DNA from: Pseudacidovorax intermedius | GTDB lineage: Bacteria > Pseudomonadota > Gammaproteobacteria > Burkholderiales > Burkholderiaceae_C | DNA: 64,000 bases | Assembly: GCF_003350475.1 (NCBI RefSeq) | Contig: NZ_QQAV01000003.1 | Location: forward strand, 398,063-462,062 | Reading direction: 5' to 3' | Shown here: positions 55,687 through 64,000 of the stretch, one piece after another | Layout: every line of letters starts with the position of its first letter | Numbering within the stretch: the first letter of the stretch is position 1 | Notes under the pieces: model-generated | What the model was told of the DNA's origin: nothing | What the model saw: only the letters and a program-made list of their open reading frames with translations | Databases searched by the model: none | Program-made: the position numbers and the translations under genes

Positions 55687-56499
55687 TCAGCCGTGGCGGG
55701 CGGCCGGCTTGCCCGACACGCGGGCCGCCGGGGCGCCGCGACGCCGGCCCCGATGGCCCTGAGAAGCCCAGTGCAACGCCAGGCCTAGCGCCAGGGCCAT
55801 GTAGCCCAGGCCCCCGGGCACCCACATCACCAGGCCGGCGATCTGCTGGTCCGTCAGCGGATCCAGGCCCCAGGCGCGCGCGCCGGGCGCCTGCAGGGCG
55901 TAGAGCGGCTGGCCGGCGAAGGTGAGCAGCGCGCCCAGCAGCCCGGTGTGCGCCAGCGTGGCCAGCACGGCCAGCACCACGGCGCCACGACGGTGGGCCG
56001 GCGCATGCACGGCGCGGTGGAAGAAGGCGAAGGAGGCGACCGCCAGCGCCGCCGTCGCCACCCAGTGCACCGCGGCGCCGGTCAGCGTGGCGGCGTAGAC
56101 GGCCGGCAGATGCCACAGCCACAGCAGCCCGCCGTGCAGGCCGGCGGTCAACGGCAATGCGATGCGCGAACTGCGGCGAGGCGGCGCCCAGCCGACGGCC
56201 AGCAGCGCGCAGCCTGCCACCAGCACCATCAGCTGCACCATGTGCGCACCGGCCAGGGTGGCGGCGAGGCGGCACAGGGGCGAGACCAGCGCCAGCGCCA
56301 GCAGGGCCAGCCCCGCGAGCCGCCAGCCACGGGCGGAACCCTCCGGCAGGCCCGACTTCACCGACGGCCGGCAGGCATGGAAGGCCAGCGCCAGGAGCGG
56401 CAGCAGCATGGCAGGCGCCAGGCTCCAGGCGGACCACCAGCCCTGCGGCAGCGCGGGCATGGCGCCGAGGGTGCACAGGCGGATCAGGTCGAGCGACAT
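55687..56499 (-). CDS. ctaG: Cytochrome c oxidase assembly protein, CtaG (Caa3_CtaG) family
   Basis: A 270-residue membrane protein with about seven helices. HMVQLMVLVAGCALLAVGW, LWLWHLPAVYAATL and the ending MWVPGGLGYMALALGLALHW are signatures of the caa3-type CtaG family. It helps mature the haem-copper oxidase encoded upstream on the same strand. The ATG at 56499 begins MSLDLIRLCTLG; longer frames precede it without a good start. Confidence 0.88.
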   Translation of the reverse strand: MSLDLIRLCTLGAMPALPQGWWSAWSLAPAMLLPLLALAFHACRPSVKSGLPEGSARGWRLAGLALLALALVSPLCRLAATLAGAHMVQLMVLVAGCALLAVGWAPPRRSSRIALPLTAGLHGGLLWLWHLPAVYAATLTGAAVHWVATAALAVASFAFFHRAVHAPAHRRGAVVLAVLATLAHTGLLGALLTFAGQPLYALQAPGARAWGLDPLTDQQIAGLVMWVPGGLGYMALALGLALHWASQGHRGRRRGAPAARVSGKPAARHG

Positions 56500-56521
56500 G
56501 ACGGGGACTCCTCGGGTTCGG

Positions 56522-56986
56522 TCAAAGGCAGGGCGGCAGCCGCAGCAGCGGCAAGGCCACGAAGACGGTGGATGCAGCCGCCAGACCATGCAGCAGCGCC
56601 GCCATCAGGGCGATGAAGCGCCGCCGCTCCCGGCGCTGGGCGAAGGCGCTCTCGGGCACCTCGCCGGGGGGCGGATCGTCGGCCTCGGCCTGGCCCACGG
56701 CGTCTGCGGGACGCGCCGGGCGACGCGGGCCGGCCGGGTCCAGCCCCCGCAGGACGCGGGCATGGCGCAGGCAGCGGCGCGCGGCCAGCAGCAGCAGGAC
56801 GAGGGTGGCCAGCGTGCCCGCAATCAGTGCGCCGTTGACCCCGTTCCACGGCCCGCGTGCATCGGCCGCCCAGCGGGCCGCGCAAGCGACCGACACGCCG
56901 CCGTAGACCCCCACGAACCAGAGCGACCACAGCGTGAAGCCCAGCGCCAGCTGCCAGGGGCTGTCGGGCGACAGCCAGCGGGGCAT
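56522..56986 (-). CDS. Small membrane protein of the oxidase cluster
   Basis: A 154-residue protein with three hydrophobic helices (WQLALGFTLWSLWFVGVYGGVSVACA, ALIAGTLATLVLLLLAA, FIALMAALLHGLAAASTVFVALPLL) and a cytoplasmic-looking charged loop. I do not recognise the family. Its place between the fused oxidase subunit and ctaG suggests an assembly or accessory role. The ATG at 56986 is preferred, since the upstream frame runs through a repeat element. Confidence 0.7.
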   Translation of the reverse strand: MPRWLSPDSPWQLALGFTLWSLWFVGVYGGVSVACAARWAADARGPWNGVNGALIAGTLATLVLLLLAARRCLRHARVLRGLDPAGPRRPARPADAVGQAEADDPPPGEVPESAFAQRRERRRFIALMAALLHGLAAASTVFVALPLLRLPPCL

Positions 56987-57015
56987 CCACGCCGCCCCAG
57001 TAGGGCCGCTCTCCT

Positions 57016-57053
57016 CCCCTCTCCCCTGGCGGGAGAGGGGCTGGGGGAGAGGG
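57016..57053 (+). repeat. REP-like palindromic repeat, copy D
   Basis: CCCCTCTCCC, loop CTGGC, GGGAGAGGGG: a perfect 10-bp stem, then CTGGGGGAGAGGG. It matches copies A-C and lies in the gap before the small membrane protein gene. Confidence 0.7.
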
Positions 57054-57144
57054 AGCGACGACGCGTGCACAGTGCCACTGTCCGGAGGTGGTCGGGCCTT
57101 CGCGGCATACCCATCCCGCGCCGGCGCATCGCTCCGCCCGCCCC

Positions 57145-59697
57145 TCATGCCCAACCCCGCGGCACCAGCGCGAACGCCAGCCAGGCCATCGCGCACGCCC
57201 CTGCCGTGTAGTCGCAGAAGGCTGCCACCACGCCAGGCTCGTAGGGCCGCTGCAGACCCACATGGCCCGCCCGCACCCGCGCCGCCTGCATCAGCGCCAG
57301 CACCCCCGCGAGCAGCGTGTGGAAGCCCAGGTAGAGCAGCATGACGGCGACGATGGCGTCGTGCGCCTGCAGGCGCGGGCGCAGGTCGAGCGTGGTGCCC
57401 AGCAAAACCAGGCCGGCCGCCGCGCCCAGCGCCAGCCCGCCCGCCGCAACAAGGCGCAGGGCGAGCCCTCCGCCCTCGCCCCGCCGCAGCCGCGCGACCG
57501 CATCACCCATCGACCCGCTCGCCGCCACCGCCAGTCCGGTCACGGCCAGCAGCGGCCACAGGCCCAGCAGCGGCCGTGCCGGCGCCTGCCAGCCCGGCGC
57601 CACCGTCCACAGGTAGAACCAGCCGAAGAGCAACGAACTGAAGAACGCCCCATCGGCCAGCAGCGTGAACTTCATGCCCCACAGGCCCGGCCCGTCGAAG
57701 CCATGGGTGTGCGGGCGCAGCACCACGCCGTGGGCTTCGGTGACGGCGTCTTCTTCCTCATGCGGCGCGCCATAGCCGGGATGGTCGCCATTGACCCAGG
57801 ACCAGCGCAGCAGCACCAGCGCCGCCGCCGCGCCGAACACCGCGGCCAGCCCGTAGGCCTTGAGCAGCAGGCAGATGCACAGCAGCGCGATCAGCAGCGC
57901 CGCCTGGAAGGGCAGCCAGCTGTTGCCCGGCAGCACGATCAGTTCGGTGGGCCGTGCGGCCACGGGGCTGCTGCCCAGCGTCTCGCGCGCCGCCACGCCG
58001 CGGGCCAGCGCGTGGCGGCCGGCGGCGATCTCGGCGGGCAGGCCCGGCCGCGTCCACAGCGGATGCCGCGTGTGCACCGCCGGCTGGCTGGCGAAGTTGT
58101 AGGCCTCGGCAGGCGTGGCCGTGGCCCATTCCAGCGTGTCGGCCTTCCAGGGGTTGACCTCGGCCCGCCGGCCCAGGCGCCAGTGCAGCACCAGGTCCAG
58201 CAGCACCGTGACCACGCCGAAGGCCATGACGAAACCGAAGACCGAGGAGATGAGGTTGGGCCATTCCCAGCCCAGGCCCGGCTCGTAGGTGTAGACGCGC
58301 CGCGGCATGCCCAGCAGGCCCGTCCAGTGCATCACCAGGAAGGTGCCGTTGAAGCCGATGACGGTGAGCCAGAAGCCCGCCCGCGACAGCCGCTTCGAGG
58401 GCATGCGCCCGCTCATGTGCGGCAGCCAGTAATAGAGCCCCGCCAGCAGTGGGAACAGCATGCCGCCCACCAGCACATAGTGGAAGTGCGCCACCACGAA
58501 ATGCGTGTCGTGCACCTGCCAGTTGAAGGGCACCAGCGCCAGCATCACGCCCGTCAGGCCGCCGGCCACGAAGACCACCAGGAAGGCGGCGATCCACAGC
58601 ATGGGCACCTCCCAGCGCGGCCGGCCGGTCCACAGCGTGGCCAGCCAGGCAAAGATCTGCACCGCCGTCGGAATGCCCACCAGCATGCTGGCCGCCGAGA
58701 AGAAGGCCTGCGCCAGCGCCGGAATGCCCAGCGTGAACATGTGGTGCACCCAGAGGCCGAAGCTCAGGAAGCCGATGCCGATCAGCGAGGCCACCACCCA
58801 GCGGTAGCCCACCAGCGGCCGGCCTGCGAAGACCGGCACCATGGTGGAGATGAGCCCCGTGGCCGGCAGGAAGATGATGTAGACCTCGGGATGGCCGAAG
58901 AGCCAGAACAGGTGCGCCCACAGCAGCGGATCGCCGCCGCGCGTGGGGTCGAAGAAGGCCCAGCCGGCGGCGCGCTCCAGCTCCAGCAGCAGCGAGCCGA
59001 GGATCAGCGGCGGAAAGCCGATCACGATCATCAGCGAGGTGACCAGCATGGCCCAGGCAAACACCGGCATGCGCTGCAGCGCCATGCCGGCCGAGCGGGT
59101 GCGCAGCACCGACACCGCCAGCTCGATGGCCGCCGCCATGGTGGAGATCTCCACGAAGGTGATGCCGATGAGCCAGAAGTCCGAGTTGATGCCCGGCGAA
59201 TAGGCGTTGCTGGACAGCGGCGTGTACATGAACCAGCCCGCGTCGGGCGCCAGCTCGAAGGCGAGGCTGCTGGTGAAGATCACGCCGCCGAACAGGTAGC
59301 ACCAGTAGCCGAAAGACGACAGCCGCGGAAAGACCAGGTCGCGCGCGCCGATCATCTTGGGCAGCAGGTAGGCTGCGATGCCCTGCAGCATGGGCACGGC
59401 GAAGAGGAACATCATCAGCGTGCCGTGCATCGTGAAGGCCTGGGCATAGGCCTCGGCCCCCATGAAGTCGTGCTGCGGCAGCGCCAGCTGCGCGCGGATG
59501 AGCATGGCCAGCACCCCCGCGATCAGGAAGAAGGCGCCGCCGGTGAGCATGAAGCGCTGCGCGATGGTGCTGTGGTTGACCGCCGCCAGCACGCGCCAGC
59601 CGGTCGGGTTGCGCCAGGTCTCGTGCAGGGCGCGGTGCAGGGCATCGTCGGCCTGCTGGTTGGTGGCCTCGCTGGTGGGTTGTTCGCGCTCGGTCAT
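57145..59697 (-). CDS. ctaD: Haem-copper oxidase, fused subunits I and III
   Basis: An 850-residue fusion. Residues about 30-560 are subunit I: FTMHGTLMMFLFAVPMLQG holds a haem ligand, FGHPEVYIIFLPATG has the cross-linked His-Tyr pair, VHHMFTLG gives two copper B histidines, and HFHYVLVGG carries the remaining haem histidines. Residues about 640-850 are subunit III (GMKFTLLADGAFFSSLLFGWFYLW and later helices). The ATG overlaps the subunit II stop (ATGA). The enzyme reduces oxygen to water and pumps protons. Fused CoxA-CoxC proteins are known in this oxidase subfamily. Confidence 0.94.
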   Translation of the reverse strand: MTEREQPTSEATNQQADDALHRALHETWRNPTGWRVLAAVNHSTIAQRFMLTGGAFFLIAGVLAMLIRAQLALPQHDFMGAEAYAQAFTMHGTLMMFLFAVPMLQGIAAYLLPKMIGARDLVFPRLSSFGYWCYLFGGVIFTSSLAFELAPDAGWFMYTPLSSNAYSPGINSDFWLIGITFVEISTMAAAIELAVSVLRTRSAGMALQRMPVFAWAMLVTSLMIVIGFPPLILGSLLLELERAAGWAFFDPTRGGDPLLWAHLFWLFGHPEVYIIFLPATGLISTMVPVFAGRPLVGYRWVVASLIGIGFLSFGLWVHHMFTLGIPALAQAFFSAASMLVGIPTAVQIFAWLATLWTGRPRWEVPMLWIAAFLVVFVAGGLTGVMLALVPFNWQVHDTHFVVAHFHYVLVGGMLFPLLAGLYYWLPHMSGRMPSKRLSRAGFWLTVIGFNGTFLVMHWTGLLGMPRRVYTYEPGLGWEWPNLISSVFGFVMAFGVVTVLLDLVLHWRLGRRAEVNPWKADTLEWATATPAEAYNFASQPAVHTRHPLWTRPGLPAEIAAGRHALARGVAARETLGSSPVAARPTELIVLPGNSWLPFQAALLIALLCICLLLKAYGLAAVFGAAAALVLLRWSWVNGDHPGYGAPHEEEDAVTEAHGVVLRPHTHGFDGPGLWGMKFTLLADGAFFSSLLFGWFYLWTVAPGWQAPARPLLGLWPLLAVTGLAVAASGSMGDAVARLRRGEGGGLALRLVAAGGLALGAAAGLVLLGTTLDLRPRLQAHDAIVAVMLLYLGFHTLLAGVLALMQAARVRAGHVGLQRPYEPGVVAAFCDYTAGACAMAWLAFALVPRGWA

Positions 59698-60500
59698 GGG
59701 CGGGCCTCCGGCGCGACGGCGGCGGCCACGGCGGGTGGCCCTGGCGTCCGGGCGGCAGCGGGCGGCGCGTTCAGCCAGACATCGAAGTCCTCGGCCGGCA
59801 TTGCCTGCACCACCATCGGCATGTGCGCATGCCCGGCGCCACAGAACTCCGCGCAGACGCCGCGGTAGGTGCCGGGCCGGTCCGCCTGCAGCCGCACGAC
59901 CAGCGTGCGGCCCGGCACGGCGTCGAGCTTGCCGCCCAGCCGTGGCACCCAGAAGCCGTGGATCACGTCGGCGCTGCGGGTGTGCACATCGACCGCGCGG
60001 CCGGCGGGCAGGCGCAGCTCGTTGCGCAGGCGCTGGCCGGTGTCGGGATAGTGCACCTCCCACCACCACTGGTGGCCGGTCACCTCCACCCGCAATGGGG
60101 CGGCGGCCGCACCGGGCCAGGGCAGTTGGTGGAAGCCGGCGGGCGAGCCGAAGAGCAGCAGGGCCGTGATCGCCACGCCCGGCAGCAGCAGGCCGCCGCC
60201 GACGAGGCAGCGGCGGGCGATGCGGCGCTGGCGGGCGCCGTCCTCGGCCCGACGTGCCTCCCGGCCGGAGCGATGTTCGCCCTCTTCGACGCCCGGCCAT
60301 TCGCCCTTGCCACCGCTGCGGTCACGGCCGGCGCGCATGGCCAGCGCACCCAACACGATCATCAGCAACCAGACCGCCGCCGCGACGCCAAACATCCACC
60401 ACCACACCTGCGCGATGGCGTCGGCCGAAGGCCCGGCCGGGTCGAGTACCGACAGCGGCCCCCGGCATCCGCCGAGGAGCGGCAGCAGGCCGATGCCCAC
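59694..60500 (-). CDS. ctaC: Haem-copper oxidase subunit II
   Basis: A 268-residue subunit II. The CuA site is complete (CAEFCGAGHAHMPM, with the earlier HGFWVPRLGG histidine), and HQWWWEVHYPD is the conserved aromatic patch. No cytochrome c domain (CxxCH) follows, unlike true caa3 subunits. No good ATG exists; GTG at 60500 gives a very short signal ending in a lipobox-like LLGGC. The start is 9 bp from the divergent DUF2231 start, so the true N-terminus is uncertain. A long hydrophilic insert (GGKGEWPGVEEGEHRSGRE) separates the two membrane helices. Confidence 0.85.
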   Translation of the reverse strand: MGIGLLPLLGGCRGPLSVLDPAGPSADAIAQVWWWMFGVAAAVWLLMIVLGALAMRAGRDRSGGKGEWPGVEEGEHRSGREARRAEDGARQRRIARRCLVGGGLLLPGVAITALLLFGSPAGFHQLPWPGAAAAPLRVEVTGHQWWWEVHYPDTGQRLRNELRLPAGRAVDVHTRSADVIHGFWVPRLGGKLDAVPGRTLVVRLQADRPGTYRGVCAEFCGAGHAHMPMVVQAMPAEDFDVWLNAPPAAARTPGPPAVAAAVAPEARP

Positions 60501-60509
60501 AATGGGCGC

Positions 60510-60992
60510 ATGAGTGCCACCCCTCCGAGCCCGACCTTGCCCGAGCCCATCCGCAGCCGCGCGGCCATCGCCGGCCATCCGCTGCATCCCATGCTGATCC
60601 ACTTTCCAGTGGCCGCGCTGATCGGCCTGGTGGGCACGGACGGCGCCTGGTGGTGGACGCAGGACCCGTTCTGGGCCCGCGCCGGCCTGTGGCTGGCCGG
60701 CGTGGGCGCGGCCGGCGGCTGGATCGCTAGCGTGGCGGGGCTGATCGACCTGCTGACGGTCAGGCGCATCCGCCGGCTGGTGACGGCCTGGGGTCACGCC
60801 ATCGTCGCGGTGATGATGTTGTCGCTGGCCACGCTCAACTGGGCGCTGCGCTGGCGCGCGGAAGATCCGGCCCAGTGGCTGTGGCCCTGGGGCGCCGGCA
60901 TCACGCTGTTCACGGCCGGCTTCATCGCCCTGGCGGCCTACCTGGGCGGGCGGCTGGTGTACGAGAAGGGCGTTGCGGTGGACATGACCTGA
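60510..60992 (+). CDS. DUF2231 membrane protein
   Basis: A 160-residue protein with four hydrophobic helices. The DUF2231 signature GHPLHPMLIHFPVAALIGLVGTD opens it, and SVAGLIDLLTVRRI and the ending LGGRLVYEKGVAVDM are also typical. The function is unknown, although related proteins are often found beside respiratory or cytochrome genes. Its ATG at 60510 faces the ctaC start with only 9 bp between, so the two cannot have separate full promoters there. Confidence 0.87.
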   Translation: MSATPPSPTLPEPIRSRAAIAGHPLHPMLIHFPVAALIGLVGTDGAWWWTQDPFWARAGLWLAGVGAAGGWIASVAGLIDLLTVRRIRRLVTAWGHAIVAVMMLSLATLNWALRWRAEDPAQWLWPWGAGITLFTAGFIALAAYLGGRLVYEKGVAVDMT

Positions 60993-61066
60993 GGGGGACC
61001 CTCCGGCGCCCGCGTGCGGCGGCAGTTGCCCAGCAGGCGCAGGGGCTTGGCGAATGGGCCCCACCT

Positions 61067-61501
61067 TCACGGCAGCGCCCCGCTCAGCCCGGGCTTGCGC
61101 AGCACCAGCCACGCAATCGCCAGCAGCAGCGGCAGCAGCAGTGCCCCTACCAGCAGCGCCGCACGCCGGGCGGACTGGCCGCGCTCCACGCGCAGGATCA
61201 GCAGGCCGAAGCTGGCATGCCCCAGCGCCAGCAGGCCGACCAGCACCAGCTTGGCCAACAGCCACAGCCCCAGCGTGCCTTGCACGACGAAGATGAGCGT
61301 GCCCGAGCCGATGGCCAGCAGCGCGGCCGGGGTGGCCACCCAGATGAACAGGGCGCGCAGGATCTCGTCCTGCCGCTCGCCCAGGGCGGCGGGGCGCCGG
61401 CCTGCCGCGCGCGAGGCGGCCGCGGTGGCCAGCGGCAGGTACAGCAAGGCGCCGCACCAAAGGATCACCGCACTGATGTGCAACACCTTCAGCCACGGCA
61501 T
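61067..61501 (-). CDS. Small CopD/HemJ-like membrane protein
   Basis: A 144-residue protein with four hydrophobic helices. WLKVLHISAVILWCGALLYLPLATAAA has the histidine expected of CopD- and HemJ-like proteins, and LLAKLVLVGLLALGHASFGLLILRVERG is the later family block. A haem- or copper-related role is plausible from the family and the oxidase neighbourhood but is not proven. The start at 61501 was chosen because the longer frame is not protein-like. Confidence 0.75.
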   Translation of the reverse strand: MPWLKVLHISAVILWCGALLYLPLATAAASRAAGRRPAALGERQDEILRALFIWVATPAALLAIGSGTLIFVVQGTLGLWLLAKLVLVGLLALGHASFGLLILRVERGQSARRAALLVGALLLPLLLAIAWLVLRKPGLSGALP

Positions 61502-61553
61502 TTGGATCTCCGCTTCGACGTGCGATGCCGGGCTGGAAGAAATTCGACAACGT

Positions 61554-61796
61554 TCAACGCACATCCACCGGTGCATCGCGGCCACGCGCGGCCGGGTGGG
61601 CGCCGGGCTCGCGGTCGTGCGGCACCTTCTCGCCATCGTGGCAACCAGGGTCGTGCGGCCGCGGCAGGTTCGCATCCTGAGACTGCGCCGGCTGACGCCG
61701 ACGGCCACCGGGCGCCAGGCGCCCTTCCTCTTCCAGCTTGCGGGTCTGCTCCCGCCCGCCCGTGGTGGGGCCCTGCTTGCGTGCGCTGTCCGACAT
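61554..61796 (-). CDS. Small hydrophilic protein (80 aa), hypothetical
   Basis: An 80-residue highly charged protein starting MSDSARKQGPTTGGREQTRKLEEEGRLAPG and rich in Arg, Asp, His and Pro. A Shine-Dalgarno-like AGGAAGG lies nine bases before the ATG. No domain is recognised, and it is probably disordered. It may be real but could also be a chance frame in GC-rich DNA. Confidence 0.5.
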   Translation of the reverse strand: MSDSARKQGPTTGGREQTRKLEEEGRLAPGGRRRQPAQSQDANLPRPHDPGCHDGEKVPHDREPGAHPAARGRDAPVDVR

Positions 61797-61957
61797 GGCC
61801 AGACCCTTCCTGACGAATGACCGGCAGCATCTGGCCACCGGCGGATTCGGGTCAGGTCGCTCTGGCGTTGTTGTGGATCATGGCGACGGCACCCCGGACT
61901 CTCTCCCCAACATGCATCGTAGGGAGCCGACCACGCGCCCGGTGTCGGACAAGGGAG

Positions 61958-63994
61958 CTATGAGGACGAGCGCGCCAGGTACTGCTGCGCAAAGTCCACG
62001 AACCAGTCGATGGCCGCGGGCTGCGCGAGCGCATCGCGCTTGACCACCTTCTCCAGCGGCTGCCCCAGCAGCAGCTTCTTGACGGGCAGCTCCAGCTTCT
62101 TGCCGGTGATGGTGCGCGGCACCAGCGCCACGGGCACGATCTCGTCCGGCACATGGCGGGCCGAGAGCCCGGTGCGCAGCGCCTGACGGATGCGCTGGCG
62201 CAGCGGCTCGTCGAGCTCGATGCCGGGCCGCAGCTGGACGAACAAGGCCATCCACGACGGTCGGCCCAGGTATTCGAGGTCCACCACCAGGCTGTCGGCC
62301 ACCGCCTCCAACTGCTCCACCACGCGGTAGAACTCGGCCGTGCCCATGCGCACGCCCTGGCGGTTGATGGTGGCGTCGGAGCGGCCGTAGATGACGCCGC
62401 CCACCGCCCCCGGCCGGGGCACCAGCCGCAGCCAGTCGCCATGCCGCCAGACGGGGCGCCCGGCCCCATCCTGGAAGGTATCGAAATAGCTCTCGCGGTA
62501 GCGGCTGCCGTCCTCATCGCCCCAGAAGAACAGCGGCATCGAGGGCAGCGGGTTGACGCAGACCAGCTCGCCGACTTCGTCCATCACCGGGCGGCCGTCG
62601 TCGCTCCAGGCCTCGACGCGGGCGCCCAGGGTGCGGCACTGCATCTCGCCCAGGTACACCGGCAGCGTGGGCAGGCCCACCAGGAAGCCGCCGGCCAGGT
62701 CGGTGCCGCCGGAGACGACGTTGAGCCACAGGTCGGGCCGGATCGACGCGTACATCCAGGCACAGGCCTCGGGCGACAGCGGCGAGCCGGTGGAGCCGAG
62801 CGTGTGCAGGGCGTCCAGGTCGGCGATGTCGCGCGGCACGATGCCGGCCTTCATGCAGGCCTGATGGATGGCCGCCCCCGCACCGAAGAAGGTGGCGCGC
62901 GTGCGGCCGGCGAGCTTCCACAGGTGGCCCCAGTCGTGCTCGGGCGCGTCGCCCGTCACGCTGCCGTCGTAGAGCACCACGGTGGCACCGCCCAGCAGGC
63001 TCATGATGTGCGCGTTCCACACCATCCACGAGGTGTTGACGGCCCACAGCACCCGGTCGCCGGGATGCAGGTCGTTGTGCAGCACCATGTTGACCATGCC
63101 GTTGGCCAGCAGGCCGCCATGGCCGTGCACGATGGGCTTGGGTAGGCCGGTGGTGCCGGAGGAATAGAGGATCCACAGCGGGTGGTCCGCCGCCATCGGC
63201 TGCGGCGCCACGGCCGACGGCGTGGCCAGGGCGTCGGCCCACGGCAGCCAGCGCCGGGCCCGCACCTGCGGCGGCGGCGCGGCATCGGTCGCGAGGTGGG
63301 GCACCCAGAGCACGGCCTGCACGCTGGGCAGCCCGGCCAGGATCTCATCCAGCGGCGCGCGGCGGTCGAAGGGCTTGCCGGCGAAGCGGTAGCCGTCGAC
63401 CGCGATCAGCACCTTGGGCGCGACCTGGCGGAAGCGGTCGCCGACGCTTACCGGCCCCATGTCGGGCGCGCACAGCGTCCAGATGGCGCCCAGGCTGGCG
63501 GCGGCCAGGAAGGCCACGACAGTCTGCGGGATGTTGGGCAGGTAGCCCGCCACGCGGTCGCCGGGTTGCACACCCAGGTCGCGCAACGTGGCGGCCACGG
63601 CACCGACCTGCCGCTTCAACTCGGCCCAGGCCATCTCGCCGGAGCCACCCGCCTCGCTCTCGTAGACGATGGCGGGCGTCGCCAGCCCCTCGTGGCGCAG
63701 CACCTGCTGTACGAAGTTCACCCGCGCGCCCGGGAACCAGCGCGCACCGGGCATGGGCGCGTCCTCCAGCATGCGCGCGGGCGGCGGGTCGAAGGGCAAC
63801 ACGAAGAAGTCGAGCACCGCGCGCCAGAAGCCCTCGGTGTCCTGAACCGACCACTGCCACAGGGCCTCGTAGCCCTCGAAGTGCAGGCCTCTCTCGCGCT
63901 GCAACCATTGCTGGAAGGCGGTGATCAGGGCCCGGTCACGGCGTGCGGCGTCGGGTGTCCAGAGGGGGGTGGGCAGATTCTCGGAAGTGGTCAT
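61958..63994 (-). CDS. aacS: Acetoacetyl-CoA synthetase
   Basis: A 678-residue AMP-forming ligase. The N-terminal LWTPDAARRDRALITAFQQWLQ and EALWQWSVQDTEGFWRAVLDFF blocks are specific to acetoacetate-CoA ligases. The core AMP-binding motif YSSGTTGLPKPIVHGHGG and the hinge YGRSDATINRQGVRMGTAEFYRVV are intact, and TITGKKLELPVKKLL carries the catalytic lysine. It activates acetoacetate, and so ketone bodies or released polyhydroxybutyrate products, for the acetyl-CoA pool. It appears monocistronic in the window. Confidence 0.95.
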   Translation of the reverse strand: MTTSENLPTPLWTPDAARRDRALITAFQQWLQRERGLHFEGYEALWQWSVQDTEGFWRAVLDFFVLPFDPPPARMLEDAPMPGARWFPGARVNFVQQVLRHEGLATPAIVYESEAGGSGEMAWAELKRQVGAVAATLRDLGVQPGDRVAGYLPNIPQTVVAFLAAASLGAIWTLCAPDMGPVSVGDRFRQVAPKVLIAVDGYRFAGKPFDRRAPLDEILAGLPSVQAVLWVPHLATDAAPPPQVRARRWLPWADALATPSAVAPQPMAADHPLWILYSSGTTGLPKPIVHGHGGLLANGMVNMVLHNDLHPGDRVLWAVNTSWMVWNAHIMSLLGGATVVLYDGSVTGDAPEHDWGHLWKLAGRTRATFFGAGAAIHQACMKAGIVPRDIADLDALHTLGSTGSPLSPEACAWMYASIRPDLWLNVVSGGTDLAGGFLVGLPTLPVYLGEMQCRTLGARVEAWSDDGRPVMDEVGELVCVNPLPSMPLFFWGDEDGSRYRESYFDTFQDGAGRPVWRHGDWLRLVPRPGAVGGVIYGRSDATINRQGVRMGTAEFYRVVEQLEAVADSLVVDLEYLGRPSWMALFVQLRPGIELDEPLRQRIRQALRTGLSARHVPDEIVPVALVPRTITGKKLELPVKKLLLGQPLEKVVKRDALAQPAAIDWFVDFAQQYLARSSS

Positions 63995-64000
63995 GGATGG

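Overview
The window is GC-rich chromosomal DNA, densely packed with genes, from a betaproteobacterium. It is most likely a member of the Burkholderiales, and probably Comamonadaceae. The support is the gene content (ispH-fkpB, radC beside an Smr gene, a DUF2254 protein, an fds-type NAD formate dehydrogenase, a selD-linked ABC transporter) and several interspersed palindromic repeats of the kind I associate with that family. The assignment comes from recognising protein families, not from a search. No phage, integrase, transposase or CRISPR array is visible.

Layout: (1) 1-3118, minus strand: a GntR regulator and a branched-chain amino-acid-type ABC importer (binding protein, LivH, partial LivM). 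(2) 3422-8048: assorted single genes, namely a DUF2817 peptidase-like protein, a small conserved protein, a LysR regulator divergent from an NTF2-like/SDR pair, and a DUF427 protein. (3) 8146-15393: housekeeping genes, including tRNA-Ser(CGA) next to serS, a DUF2254 membrane protein, a threonine/serine dehydratase, ispH-fkpB, radC, an Smr protein and a truncated haemoglobin. (4) 15510-22805: a catabolic-looking operon with a Tat-exported binding protein, a tandem isochorismatase-fold protein whose N-terminal half has lost its catalytic residues, two permeases, an ATPase, an unassigned polytopic membrane protein and a convergent IclR regulator. (5) 22890-25996: an FtsX/YbbP-like permease carrying an in-frame interspersed repeat, and a small lipoprotein.

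(6) 26099-43010 is a nearly complete selenium island. It holds the three-subunit respiratory formate dehydrogenase fdnG-fdxH-fdnI, whose catalytic residue is encoded by an in-frame UGA (selenocysteine 196) followed at once by a SECIS-like hairpin. It continues with fdhE, selA, selB and the selenocysteine tRNA gene selC. Then come selD on the opposite strand and, divergent from it, a four-gene phosphonate-type ABC transporter that probably imports a selenium oxyanion. It ends with mnmH/selU (2-selenouridine synthase) and fdhD (sulfurtransferase for formate dehydrogenase). Together these can take up selenium, activate it, put it into tRNA and protein, and mature the one selenoprotein visible here.

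(7) 43228-46596: a fused dehydroshikimate dehydratase (QuiC type) and an MHS-family transporter. (8) 46752-52103: fdsGBAD, a soluble NAD-linked formate dehydrogenase with cysteine rather than selenocysteine at the metal. It lacks its own fdsC, so the fdhD of region 6 may serve both enzymes. (9) 52104-53442: a 1.3-kb gene-free tract of tandem and inverted repeats. (10) 53443-55611: a LysR regulator behind a 37-bp perfect palindrome, and apbC. (11) 55687-61796: a haem-copper oxidase cluster (ctaG, a small membrane protein, fused subunits I and III, subunit II) and small membrane proteins. (12) 61958-63994: acetoacetyl-CoA synthetase. Most long open frames antisense to these genes are by-products of high GC.
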